Assembly (NCBI GenBank): GCA_032209605.1
Contig: JASFXZ010000004.1
Coordinates: 35,870,401-35,934,400 of the forward strand
Length of the DNA: 64,000 nucleotides
Reading direction: 5' to 3'
From: Mactromeris polynyma
Taxonomy: Eukaryota > Mollusca > Bivalvia > Venerida > Mactridae
The notes below the pieces were generated by a model. It was not told the origin of the DNA. It did no database searches and worked only from the letters and a program-made list of their open reading frames with translations. Position 1 is the stretch's first letter. Each line of letters starts with the position of its first letter. Below, one piece after another: positions 1-12,035 of this stretch. The position numbers were made by a program, and so were the translations under genes.

Positions 1-1550
1 CCGGGCTCACAACGAGCGACATCAGTATATTCCACAGAACAACAGTCATATTCCGGGCTCACAACGAGCGACATCAGTATATTCCACAGAACAACAGTTA
101 TATTCCGGGCTCACAACGAGCGACATATGTATATTCCACAGAACAACAGTCATATTCCGGGCTCACAACGAGCGACATCAGTATATTCCACAGAACAACA
201 GTCATATTCCGGGCTCACAACGAGCGACATCAGTATATTCCACAGAACAACAGTCATATTCCGGGCTCACAACGAGCGACATCAGTATATTCCACAGAAC
301 GACAGTCATATTCCGGGCTCACAACGAGCGACATCAGTATATTCCACAGAACGACAGTCATATTCCGGGCTCACAACGAGCGACATCAGTATGTTCCACA
401 GAACGACAGTCATATTCCGGGCTCACAACGAGCGACAGCAGTATATTCCACAGAACAACAGTCATATTCCGGGCTCACAACGAGCGACATCAGTATATTC
501 CACAGAACAACAGTCATAGTCATATTCCGGGCTCACAACGAGCGACATCAGTATATTCCACAGAACAACAGTCATATTCCGGGCTCACAACGAGCGACAT
601 CAGTATATTCCACAGAACGACAGTCATATTCCGGGCTCACAACGAGCGACATCAGTATATTCCACAGAACGACAGTCATATTCCGGGCTCACAACGAGCG
701 ACATCAGTATGTTCCACAGAACGACAGTCATATTCCGGGCTCACAACGAGCGACAGCAGTATATTCCACAGAACAACAGTCATATTCCGGGCTCACAACG
801 AGCGACATCAGTATATTCCACAGAACAACAGTCATAGTCATATTCCGGGCTCACAACGAGCGACATCAGTATATTCCACAGAACAACAGTCATATTCCGG
901 GCTCACAACGAGCGACATCAGTATATTCCACAGAACAACAGTCATATTACGGGCTCACAACGAGCGACATCAGTATATTCCACAGAACAACAGTCATATT
1001 CCGGGCTCACAACGAGCGACATATGTATATTCCACAGAACAACAGTCATATTCCGGGCTCACAACGAGCGACATCAGTATATTCCACAGAACAACAGTCA
1101 TATTCCGGGCTCACAACGAGCGACATCAGTATATTCCACAGAACAACAGTCATAGTCATATTCCGGGCTCACAACGAGCGACATCAGTATATTCCACAGA
1201 ACGACAGTCATATTCCGGGCTCACAACGAGCGACATCAGTATGTTCCACAGAACGACAGTCATATTCCGGGCTCACAACGAGCGACAGCAGTATATTCCA
1301 CAGAACAACAGTCATATTCCGGGCTCACAACGAGCGACATCAGTATATTCCACAGAACAACACTCATAGTCATATTCCGGGCTCACAACGAGCGACATCA
1401 GTATATTCTTCAGAACAACAGTCATATTCCGGGCTCACAACGAGCGACATCAGTATATTCCACAGAACAACAGTCAAAGTCATATTCGGGGCTCACAACG
1501 TGCCACATCAGTATATGACACAGAACAACAGTCATAATCGGTGCTCGCCA
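1..1550. repeat. 52-bp satellite array with 318-bp higher-order repeat
   Basis: About 29 head-to-tail copies of a 52-bp unit beginning ccgggctcacaacgagcgac run from the left edge, so the array continues outside the window. A 6-bp insertion (tagtca) recurs at about 511, 829 and 1147, exactly 318 bp apart (six units plus 6 bp), and a tatgttcc variant recurs at about 391 and 709. This shows a higher-order repeat of six monomers. The last units (about 1430-1550) diverge, as expected at an array edge. Open frames here (127-519, 1023-1562) are repeat translations and not genes. Confidence 0.95.
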
Positions 1551-2945
1551 CATGTGATATAAAATATCCATAGGAATGGTGAAGTACGAAATTGTCTGTC
1601 TAATTATCAAAAGCAACGTTGTAGAAATAGAGGGGACGACAAGGATGTATTACAGGACAAGAAAGCAAGTTGGCCAAAGACAGAAAGGGGAGAAGAACAC
1701 GAATATTGTACAAGGGAAAAAGCCAAAATATTGCAGGTTTCAATCAATTTAGCTTATAGCTAACTTCACAACCGCTGTATGGTCATTAGTTTCCAACATG
1801 TACCAATATTGACTAAGTAGGAAATATATAATCCTTAAAGCTTTAATAATTTCGCACACAATAAAATACACATGGTAAATATATTAGTATACCAAGAAGG
1901 CAAACAGCCTTAGTCTGTCCTGCTCTCCGTAACTAAAGTATACATGTACGTATATATTAGAATGCGAGAGAAGAACAATTTCTAGTTATATAAATCCGAT
2001 AGAGCTGAGCCATTACAAAGAGACTTACCAAGTAGAAGTATAAAAATGGGTGCTATTTCGTTTGCATGTTCTGTTAAAACACTTGGTTTAATCTGGTTTG
2101 GTCCCATGATTTGGAAGGTTTGGATTAAAATAGAAGAAACCTTACTGTTCAACATTTCAGCCGTATTCTTAGACTTGATGTTAATACTGCATTATGTCGC
2201 AAAGGAGAAACACCAGATGGACCAGTTATTGATTGACAACTCAAACCATTTAATTCTTTAATTTTGTTGTAATTAAAATAAACAGAAAATGCTTGTGTAA
2301 TAGTCGCTTCAATTAATGTAATTGTCAGTATCTGCTTTATCACGAGGCAGTTTCACGCATTTTTCAATTGTGGTGTCGGTGTCGATTCCTGTGTGTGTAA
2401 TCCGCTCATTTCCACCCCTGACGAAAGCAGCTCTGCGATAAGCGTATTATTTTAATTGTTTGTTTCACATGTCATTTAAACCGAAATGTGAAATGTAAGA
2501 ACTGAATTCAATTAAATATGTATACGTGTGAGTTACTGTTACACTTTGAAATGATGCGATAATGCAGGTAAAATGTACTGTACATACAAAAATGTTGGTA
2601 CGTTATTAAAATTTAATCATTTAAGAACTAGTCTACTAAAGAATCATTACACTGTTTTTCATGATGTTGATTGTTAACTGCGCATTATTGCTGTAGAGCA
2701 TTCAAAACTTAGCCAATATTACTTACCGTAGTCAATATCCTAAAATTGACATTGATAAGTTAACATCATACTTATGTCAATAATATGAACGAAGTCGTTG
2801 TCATATTTACTTAACACTCATCGGATAATGTGAATATCAGGTCATGGTTGATCTATCAATATTCTAATTATCCATAATGTAGATTGATTCTAAATAGTGA
2901 CTTAGATAGCACCAGCACATCAACCACAGCGCTATGATCACCTCT
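1551..2945. other. Intergenic DNA, no gene seen
   Basis: AT-rich unique-looking sequence. Open frames are short, lack splice-site context and show no recognisable domain. No RNA gene or clear repeat was seen. Confidence 0.6.
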
Positions 2946-2949
2946 CAAT

Positions 2950-5900
2950 AACCCCAGGAACTACCATCACTATGCAACCAAAACAACAACCACACCCATC
3001 AGAACAATCATTGCAGTCACAATATCAACCGCCACAACTATCAGAACAATTATCGCAGTCACAATAACAACCGCCACAACCACCAGAACAATCACCGCAG
3101 TCACAATAACAACCGCCACAACCATCATAACAATCACCGCAGTCACAATTACAACGGCAACAACCATCAGAACAATCACCGCAGTCACAATAACAACCGC
3201 CACAACCATCAGAACAATCATTGCAGTCACAATATCAACCGCCACAACTATCAGAACAATCATCGCAGTCACAATAACAACCGCCACAACCATCATAACA
3301 ATCACCGCAGTCACAATTACAACGGCAACAACCATCAGAACAATCACCGCAGTCACAATAACAACCGCCACAACCATCAGAACAATCACGGCAGTCACAA
3401 TAACAACCGCCACAACCATCAGAACAATCACCGCAGTCACAATAACAACCGCCACAACCATCAGAACAATCACCGCAGTCACAATAACAACGGCAACAAC
3501 CATCAGAACAATCACCGCAGTCACAATAACAACGGCAACAACCATCAGAACAATCACCGCAGTCACAATTACAACGGCAACAACCACCAGAACAATCACC
3601 GCAGTCACAATTACAACGGCAACAACCACCAGAACAATCACCGCAGTCACAATTACAACGGCAACAACCATCAGAACAATCACCGCAGTCACAATAACAA
3701 CGGCAACAACCATCAGAACAATCACCGCAGTCACAATAACAACCGCCACAACCATCAGAACAATCACGGCAGTCAAAATAATAACCGCCACAACCATCAG
3801 AACAATCATCGCAGTCACTATTACATCCGCCACAACCATCAGAACAATCACCACAGTCACAATATCAACCGCCACAACCATCAGAATAACCATTGCAGTC
3901 ACGATAACAACCGCCACAACCATCAGAACAATTATCGCAGTCACAATAACAACCGCCACAACCATCAGAACAATCCCCGCAGTCACAATAACAACCGCCA
4001 CAACCATCAGAACAATCTCCGCAGTCACAATAACAACCGCCACAACCATCAGAACAATTATCGCAGTCACGATAACAACCGCCACAACCATCAGAACAAT
4101 CATCGCAGTCACAATAACAACTGCCACAACCATCAGAACAATCCCCGCAGTCACAATAACAACCGCCACAACCATCAGAACAATACTCGCAGTCACAATA
4201 TCAACCGCCACAACCATCAGAACAATCATCGCAGTCACAATAACAACTGCCACAACCATCAGAACAATCCCCGCAGTCACAATAACAACCGCCACAACCA
4301 TCAGAACAATTATCGCAGTCACAATATCAACCGCCACAACCATCAGAACAATCATCGCAGTCACAATAACAACCGCCACAACCATCAGAACAATCCCCGC
4401 AGTCACAATAACAACCGCCACAACCATCAGAACAATTATCGCAGTCACAATAACAACCGCCACAACAATCAGAACAATCATCGCAGTCACAATAACAACC
4501 GCCACAACCATCAGATCAATCCCCGCAGTCACAATAACAACCGCCACAACCATCAGAACAACCCCCGCAGTCACAATCACAACAGCCACAACCATCAGAA
4601 CAATTATCGCAGTCACAATAACAACCGCCACAGCCATCAGAACAATCATCGCAGTCACAATAACAACCGCCACAACCATCAGAACAATCGCCGCAGTCAC
4701 AATAACAACTGCCACAACCATCAGAACAATCGCCGCAGTCACAATAACAACTGCCACAACCATCAGAACAATCATCGCAGTCACAATAACAACCGCCACA
4801 ACCATCAGAACAATCATCGCAGTCACAATAACAACTGCCACAACCACCAGAACAATCATCGCAGTCACAATAACAACGGCAACAACCACCAGAACAATCA
4901 CCGCAGTCACAATTACAACTGCCACAACCATCAGAACAATCATCGCAGTCACAATAACAACCGCCACAACCATCAGAACAATCATCGCAGTCACAATAAC
5001 CACCGCCACAGCCATCAGAACAATCATCGCAGTCACAATAACCACCGCCACAACCATCAGAACAATCATCGCAGTCACAATAACAACCGCCACAACCATC
5101 AGAACAATCATCGCAGTCACAATAACCACCGCCACAGCCATCAGAACAATCATCGCAGTCACAATAACAACTGCCACAACCATCAGAACAATCATCGCAG
5201 TCACAATAACCACCGCCACAACCATCAGAACAATCATCGCAGTCACAATAACAACTGCCACAACCACCAGAACAATCACCGCAGTCACAATAACAACCGC
5301 CACAACCATCAGAACAATCATCGCAGTCACAATTACAACCGCCACAACCATCAGAACAATCATCGCAGTCACAATTACAACTGCCAAAACCATCAGAACA
5401 ATCATCGCAGTCACAATAACAACCGCCACAACCATCAGAACAATCATCGCAGTCACAATTACAACCGCCACAACCATCAGAACAATCATCGCAGTCACAA
5501 TTACAACTGCCAAAACCATCAGAACAATCATCGCAGTCACAATAACAACCGCCACAACCATCAGAACAATCATCGCAGTCACAATTACAACCGCCACAAC
5601 CATCAGAGCAATCATCGCAGTCACAATAACAACTGCCACAACCATCAGAACAATCATCGCAGTCACAATAACAACCGCCACAACCATCAGATCAATCATC
5701 GCAGTCACAATAACAACTGCCACAACCATCAGAACAATCATCGCAGTCACAATTACAACCGCCACAACCATCAGAACAATCATCGCAGTCACAATTACAA
5801 CCGCCACAACCATCAGAACAATCATCGCAGTCACAATAACAACCGCCACAACCATCAGAACAATCATCGCAGTCACAATAACAACCGCCACAACCATCAG

Positions 5901-6040
5901 AACAATCATCGCAGTCACAATAACAACCGCCACAACCATCAGAACAATCATCGCAGTCACAATAACAACTGCCACAACCATCAGAACAATCATCGCAGTC
6001 ACAATAACAACCGCCACAACCACCACCACAGCCATCATTA
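2950..6040. repeat. 42-bp satellite array, about 73 units
   Basis: Tandem 42-bp unit, cagtcacaataacaaccgcc followed by acaaccatcagaacaatcatcg, strongly C/A on the plus strand. Because 42 is a multiple of three, a frame stays open for 1,051 codons on the minus strand (Val/Ile/Met/Ala/Thr-rich, 14-residue period). Two plus-strand frames are also largely open. Subdomains exist: cggcaacaacc variants cluster at 3140-3720. A 126-bp trimer recurs in the middle (ccccgcag variant at about 4139, 4265 and 4391) and again near the right end (ctgccaaaac at about 5381 and 5507). No splice sites, promoter or non-repeat domain adjoin it, so it is treated as satellite rather than a gene. Confidence 0.92.
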
Positions 6041-6760
6041 CCGCAACAGCCATGTTAACCACCACAATCACCATTACCACCATAACCCCATTTACCACCA
6101 CGGGCACATTTACCACCACAGCCACTTTAACACCCCGGCCACCTTTACCACCACCGGCACATTTACCACCACAGCCACTTAACCACCCGGGTCACCTTTA
6201 CCACAATATCCACCATTACCATAACAGCCTCTTTTACCACCACAGACCACCTTTACCTTCACGGGTACCTTTACCACCACGGCCACTTTAAACATCTCGG
6301 CAACCTTTACCACAATAGCCCCCATTACCATCACAGGCACCTTTACCACCACAACCACCTACACCACCACAGTCACCATTACCACTACAGATACCACAAA
6401 AAAAACATCACAACCACAAAAACACCCACAGCCACCATTACAACCACACCATCCCCCATTATCACCACAGCCACTTTAACATTTATCTCAGCTACCATTA
6501 CCACTAAAGCCACAAAAACACAACAGCCACCAACAAGCAACGTCCTCATCCACTTAATCAACCACCACCACACCATTACCACTACAGCCACTAAAACAAC
6601 CACCACAGTCAGTATTACCACCACAGACACAATTACTAACTCAGCCATCTCCACCACCACCACCACAGTCAACTCTAACACAAGCACCACCACTATCGCA
6701 GCCACGTCACATCTCAAAAGACATCACAACAGCCACCGCAACCACAAAATGAGACCAATA
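6041..6760. repeat. Degenerate C/A-rich simple sequence (accacca type)
   Basis: Irregular runs of accaccaca, ttaccacca and similar 9-12 nt motifs continue the composition of the 42-bp array but without a fixed period. Open frames are Thr/Pro- or Val-rich low complexity. It probably represents eroded or seed sequence of the neighbouring arrays. Confidence 0.8.
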
Positions 6761-8031
6761 TATATTCCAAAGAACTAGCAATCAAGCATTATTCAAACAG
6801 AAGCAAAGCGACACGTCCGTGTAAATTGGTAGAGCTATTCCCGTATATGTATGTCCTGTTAATTGTATACATCGAAGGTTGATGAGTCAAGTAGTGGTAG
6901 GTGGCTTTCGGACCGTGCGTGCCTGCATGGGTGCGTCCGTGCATTACACTCTTCTTCTGTGGGCATTCCTCCTACATTTTTCAGGGAATTTCGACCAATT
7001 TGTCACCGAATTATTGTTATTGAGTGCACTTGCGCATATTATCGAGAGTATGTGGTTCGATGAAGTATGCACAAGTTGTGACCCTTTGGTCGTCTGTGTG
7101 TCTCTCTATCTTCCTACATTTCTACATTGATTTTGAACGAACTTTCATAAAAGTATTATTGTCAGGTACAATAGCGCATATTGTCGGTGTTTTTATATTC
7201 AAAGACATGAGCATAAATAATTATGGCCCCTCTGGATTACTTACATAATCATGTGTTTTGTGCGCATTTGCTACATTTCACAACAGCGAAGTATGGCTCT
7301 TAAGTGCCCTTGTGAACCAGGGTTTATTGGGTCAAAGTCACTGTTATTAAACAAAGACAAACTAATTTTACGTTCAGTAACTTTGGTAAGAATCAGATTT
7401 TTTTACCAAACATGGAGCAACTGAATATTATCAATACCAATAACTTACACTTAGCCTTTCGGCGGGGCAAAGACCTAAATACCACAAATGCGCTTATCTG
7501 TCAGATATCGTAAAATATCTCGGAAAATAAAATCTCGCGAGAGCAGGTACACGTTGAACCAGATATGGCGCATCGATACGATGTTAGCGACAGACGCACT
7601 GTCTAATAACAATATATTTTTGTCAAAATAAAATATGAAACTCAATGTCTGTTTTGTTATTCATACTCACATTAAATATAGATTGTTTACAGTTACTTCT
7701 AAAGGAATCACTTCTGAAAACGGGACAAAGCGCTATAATCTATAAAATATTTTTAGCCGATTTTCGCGACTGGCTTGGCATTTAGTTTCAATTTTTAAAT
7801 AATTCATGTCTGAATAGATAATGGACAGTAATTACTTAATTTTGACCTCGTCAGATTAGTTCTACTGGTCACAAATGTATTTGAAAATTGCCCTAGGTGT
7901 CAGCTGTAAAACATAAGAGTCATAAAACCCCAGAGGAGATCTTTATTCTGTGTGATAGAATTAGTGCCTTTGATAATTGAAATGATTAGGTCATATCAGT
8001 ATGTGATCTTAATTTGTAATAAACACAATGG
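6761..8031. other. Intergenic, possible dispersed-repeat remnant
   Basis: No gene recognised. The stretch at about 6870-7350 (gtgcgtgcctgcatgggtgc, later ggcccctctggattac and ggtcaaagtcactgttatta) resembles a dispersed non-coding repeat common in bivalve genomes. This is from general familiarity only, and no terminal repeats were found to fix its ends. Confidence 0.35.
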
Positions 8032-8361
8032 GGTTGCAACTGTATTTGTCTTTATATTGCGTTTATTCATCGTCACCACCGGTTTCCCACATGGGCGACG
8101 CCTCCGGAAGAATTTTTTTAGTCATATTAGATTTTTGGAGGATAGTGCATGATACAGGAGATGCCCCAGTTCCAGAAGCACCCCTGATTTTTTTACGTGC
8201 TCGATGTAAAGCATCATACACGGGACCTCGGTTTTTAAAGTCTCGTCCGAAAGACTGTTAGTATGGTCAGTGATGGAGCGGGGAATCGAACATGCGATCC
8301 CTGGATTACAAGTCCAGCGCGTTACCACTGGACTACGGATCCGCTACTTGGTTGCAACTGT
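8032..8361 (-). mobile_element. tRNA-derived SINE with 12-bp target-site duplication
   Basis: The body (8044-8349) is flanked by a perfect 12-bp direct repeat, ggttgcaactgt, at 8032-8043 and 8350-8361. The tRNA-like head lies at the high-coordinate end, read on the minus strand. It has an A-box-like tagtccagtgg, an anticodon-type stem-loop (ctgga, loop cttgtaa, tccag; anticodon TGT, suggesting a threonine tRNA ancestor) and a B-box-like gttcgattcc. The T-stem does not pair properly, so this is not a working tRNA gene. A second copy of the same family lies at 50766-51073. Confidence 0.88.
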
Positions 8362-9540
8362 CTGTCATCCAAAAATATTTATACTTCAACTATTTAGCCA
8401 GCCTCTTCTGACAGTCTTGTTCAGAATTAAATTGATGTCACCACCCTTGTTACACAGACAATAAACACCTTGATTTGCCCTACTAAATTTTTATTTTTCA
8501 CACCCTTGTGCTGGGGAAAATAGACGACTTGTGTACACAAACATGACATGCTCGCGTGATCTACATCATTTGTTTAATTGATCTTTACACAATTTTAAGA
8601 TTATGTGAACCCAGATTGAAGTATATTAGTACGATTAGAATTTGATGAAAATATCCAAAAATGAAGCGGAAAATAACCGACCTGTTTAGAAATAGTTATG
8701 AAGCAATAATGTTCTGAAAAAATATTTTAGCCTGGATTGTTTGATCGCCGTTTCTCGAATAACTTTTAAAATTAACCACATATTTGTTTGAGGATTTGAC
8801 GTCTTAAAAGATGTTTTTGTTTACATTTGGGTAAGATAGATATATGGTACTTGTTGTGAAAATCCGAGAATTTATAGGAAACTTAGCGCGAGTCTGTGAA
8901 GAAATTACGCTTCAGCGTGTGCAGCGTAAATTCGCTACCTGTGATTTCTTGAATGCTGTTAATGCAAAAACTTTAATATATTGTAACCTAATATTTTTAT
9001 GCGTTAATGCTTTAACTTAATACAAAGATTGATCGTTTGATAAGAATGAATGAATTGTCTGATTTTTATGAAAACATGAATAAATTTGCGACTGAAAGTC
9101 AGAGGCGTGATTCGGCGTTTCATTCGAGCAAGACCTAAATGGTCTTTAAGGTCTTTGTTTGGAGTAAAGGATCTTAACTTATATTAATTATATATCATTG
9201 AAAGCTTCTTTAAGCGAATAATGGTTTCAACACTGTCCAAACTGTATTTTAAAATGCAATACAAAATGGCGACGTCTAGCAGTTTTCCAAATCTCGCGCA
9301 CCGGTTTCGTTTCTCGGATCGTCGAGTGAAAGAACGGGACTTCGTTCTATGGTCCATACTAGTTGCGCATCGATGGTATTTAGGTATTTGGACGGGGATA
9401 TGGAAGAATGCGACTGTTCCTAGTCTTAATACCCTCGGTACATCAGTACCAGCAAATTAATTAGACTTTCTTTTGAGACGCGGTAGTCGTATTGGATATT
9501 AAGTACATTGTGCCTTATGACCAAAATAATATTGTAGAAT
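8362..9540. other. Intergenic, no gene seen
   Basis: AT-rich sequence with no recognisable protein domain, RNA gene or tandem repeat. A small frame at 9221-9460 shows no family resemblance. Confidence 0.5.
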
Positions 9541-10566
9541 ACAACATGGACCGTTAATAAAAAAATCATTACCACACACACCATCACAGACATTGCCACC
9601 ACCACGACCGCCACCATTGAAATCTTCATTACCACCACCTCGACCGCCACCAGTGAAATTAGCATTACCACCACCATGACCACCACCATTGAAATTACCA
9701 TACCACCACCACGACCGCCACCAGTAAAATCACCATTACCACCACCAAGACCGCCACCAGTGAAATATCCGTTACCACCACCACGACCGCCACCAGTGAA
9801 ATTACCATTACCACCACCACGACCGCCACCAGTAAAATTACCATTACCACCACCACGACCGCCACCAGTAAAATTACCATTACCACCACCACGACCGCCA
9901 CCAGTAAAATTACCATTACCAACACCACGACCACCACCAGTGAAATTACCATTACCAACACCACGACCGCCACAAGTGAAATTAGCATAACCACCACCAC
10001 GACCGCCACCATTGAAATTACCATTACCACCACCACGACCGCTACCAGTAAAATTAGCATTACCACCACCACGACCGCCGCCATTGAAATTACCATTACC
10101 ACCACCATGACCGCCACCATTAAAATCAGCATTACCACCACCACGACCGCCACCATTGAAATCAGCATTACAACCACCACGACCGCCACCATTGAAATCA
10201 GCATTACCACCACCTCGACCAACACCATTGAAATTACCATTACCACCACCTAGACCACCACCATTCAAATTACCATTACCACCACCACGACCGCCACCAG
10301 TTAAATTACCATTACCACCACCACAACCGCCACCAGTGAAATCAGCATTACCACCACCACGACCGCTACCATTGAAATCAGCATTACCACCACCTCGACC
10401 GCCACCAGTGAAATTAGCATTACCACCACCACGACCGCCATCAGTAAAATGACCATTAACACCACCACGACTGCCACCATTGAAATTACAATTACCACCA
10501 CCACGACCGCCACCATTGAAATTACCATTACCACCACCACGACCGCCATCATTGAAATTACCATTT
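9541..10566. repeat. 36-bp minisatellite (Pro-rich or Gly-rich frames)
   Basis: About 28 copies of a 36-bp unit: ccattaccaccaccacgacc then gccaccagtgaaatta. Being a multiple of three, it leaves long frames open: minus strand Gly-rich (GGGRGGGNGNF-type) and Val/Met-rich, plus strand Pro-rich (PPPRPPPVKLPL-type). Length changes break each frame at different points, and no start, signal peptide or splice-site context supports expression. The Gly-rich frame superficially resembles shell-matrix or silk-like proteins, so a transcript check would be reasonable. Confidence 0.9.
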
Positions 10567-11040
10567 CACAACTAACACCACAACGACCACCACAACCACA
10601 ACTACTACCATAACTACCTCCACAACAACCACCACCACAACCACAACCACAACTAACACCGTAACTACCACCACAACCACAACTAACACCACAACCACAG
10701 CAACCACAACCGCAACTACAGCCACCGATACAACTACAATCACACAACAACTACAACTACCACCATAACTACATCCACCACCACAACTTCAACCACAGCC
10801 ATCGTCACCACCACCAAAGACACAGCAACCACCACAATTACCACCAGAACTAACACCACAACGACCACCACAACCACAACAACCACCCCAAGCACAACCA
10901 CCACCAGCCACCACCTCAACCACCACGACCACCACCCATGTATCCATTATTACCACCACAGCCACAGAAACCCCAAATGACACCAACACAGCCACTACAG
11001 CAACCACAACAGCCACCAACACAATCACTACCACAATCAA
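10567..11040. repeat. C/A-rich simple sequence (accacaacc type)
   Basis: Continuation of the 36-bp array into irregular accaccaca and acaaccaca runs. Frames are low complexity (Val- or Cys/Gly-rich on the minus strand). Confidence 0.8.
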
Positions 11041-11625
11041 AAAATATATTCATGAATGGCATGACGATAGTTGTAATTCAGAAACATGTCATAACGGCTC
11101 TCTCTATAACAGGGTCCTGGGTTACTTCTTCGCGGGTTTTACACAGAACCACGGTGGCAATACCGCTTCTAAAATTGTTACAGAAAACATTAACCTACTC
11201 GCCTTTGTTCTTTACTTATGGTTCAGATGTAGTTTCGGTAATAAAAAAGTTTCGGAGGGATCTGATTGACTCTTGTTTCAATTCACCTACAAATATACTC
11301 CGGAGTGTATCCGTTTCACCATGCTTATACGTACAACATCGTATCCTCGCTTAGGCTCTATATACACGGTGAATTATCCTTTCTCAATTATGCTGTATAC
11401 ATGTAATTTGGTAAATAAAGCTTATCATTGCATTTGTTTTGTTCTTGCACGGCTTCCTACCAGAACGGTTAACAGATCTCCGACAAACACTTAGCAAATG
11501 CAGCTGTCATCACATTTCATGAGCCCGCCTTCTACGGTCAGGTGACATAATGCTGAATGTTCATTCCTCCGTTTGCTGGGAATATTACTGTCAGTCATAC
11601 AGTAAGGTTATATATGTTTCCGCGC

Positions 11626-11633
11626 TATAAATG
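11626..11633 (+). promoter_or_regulatory. TATA-like element of the PAN-sushi-EGF gene
   Basis: TATAAATG occurs about 80 bp before the ATG at 11712. This spacing allows a start site near 11655 and a short 5' leader. Assigned from sequence and position only. Confidence 0.4.
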
Positions 11634-11711
11634 GTGCCATAAACCTCAAACGCTGATTATCAATAATGTTAAACATGAAACCATTTAATTGCTAGTTTCT
11701 ACACAGCCAAT

Positions 11712-12035
11712 ATGTTGCATATTATTATTCCATTTTTCGGCGCTTTTGTGGCGCCACTGATGGACGCTCATACCGTGATAAGATATAACGATTTGCAAAT
11801 TTCTTACCACGGAACGATGAACATTACATGCGATGATGATGAATACAGATTTCAAGCTATCATGAAAACTAAACTATCTGACTGTGTGATAGAATGCGCA
11901 CTACGTGAACATTGTGCTGTAATGAATTATCGTCGAGATCACAAACTTTGTGAGTTGCACCAGATCAACGTACGAACGTCTAATCTCACTGAAAACTGTT
12001 TCAGGGTGGAGAGGGAGGACATCCACATTACTCAG
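11712..12035 (+). CDS. Exon 1: signal peptide and PAN/apple-like domain
   Basis: Starts MLHIIIPFFGAFVAPLMDA, a hydrophobic leader, followed by a module with the DCVIECALREHC and CELH cysteine spacing typical of PAN/apple domains. The exon ends ctcag|gtatgt, a strong donor, in phase 0. The open frame continues into the intron to 12083, but that tail is unlikely to be coding. Confidence 0.85.

Noticed and set aside
127..1562. Frames of 130 and 179 codons in the 52-bp array
   Set aside because: Satellite translation; the period is not a multiple of three and the frame only cycles through the repeat.
2970..6125. 1,051-codon minus-strand open frame
   Set aside because: Entirely the translation of a 42-bp satellite. 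No splice sites, signal peptide or non-repeat domain, and other frames are also open.
8270..8349. Apparent tRNA-Thr gene (minus strand)
   Set aside because: T-stem does not pair, the same defect is in the copy at 50990-51062, and both are bounded by SINE target-site duplications.
9426..10268. 280-codon Gly-rich minus-strand frame and overlapping Pro-rich and Val-rich frames
   Set aside because: Repeat translation of the 36-bp minisatellite; three frames cannot all be genes and none has gene context.
10301..10750. Cys/Gly-rich frame resembling keratin-associated proteins
   Set aside because: Arises from acaaccaca simple sequence on the opposite strand and changes frame into the minisatellite.
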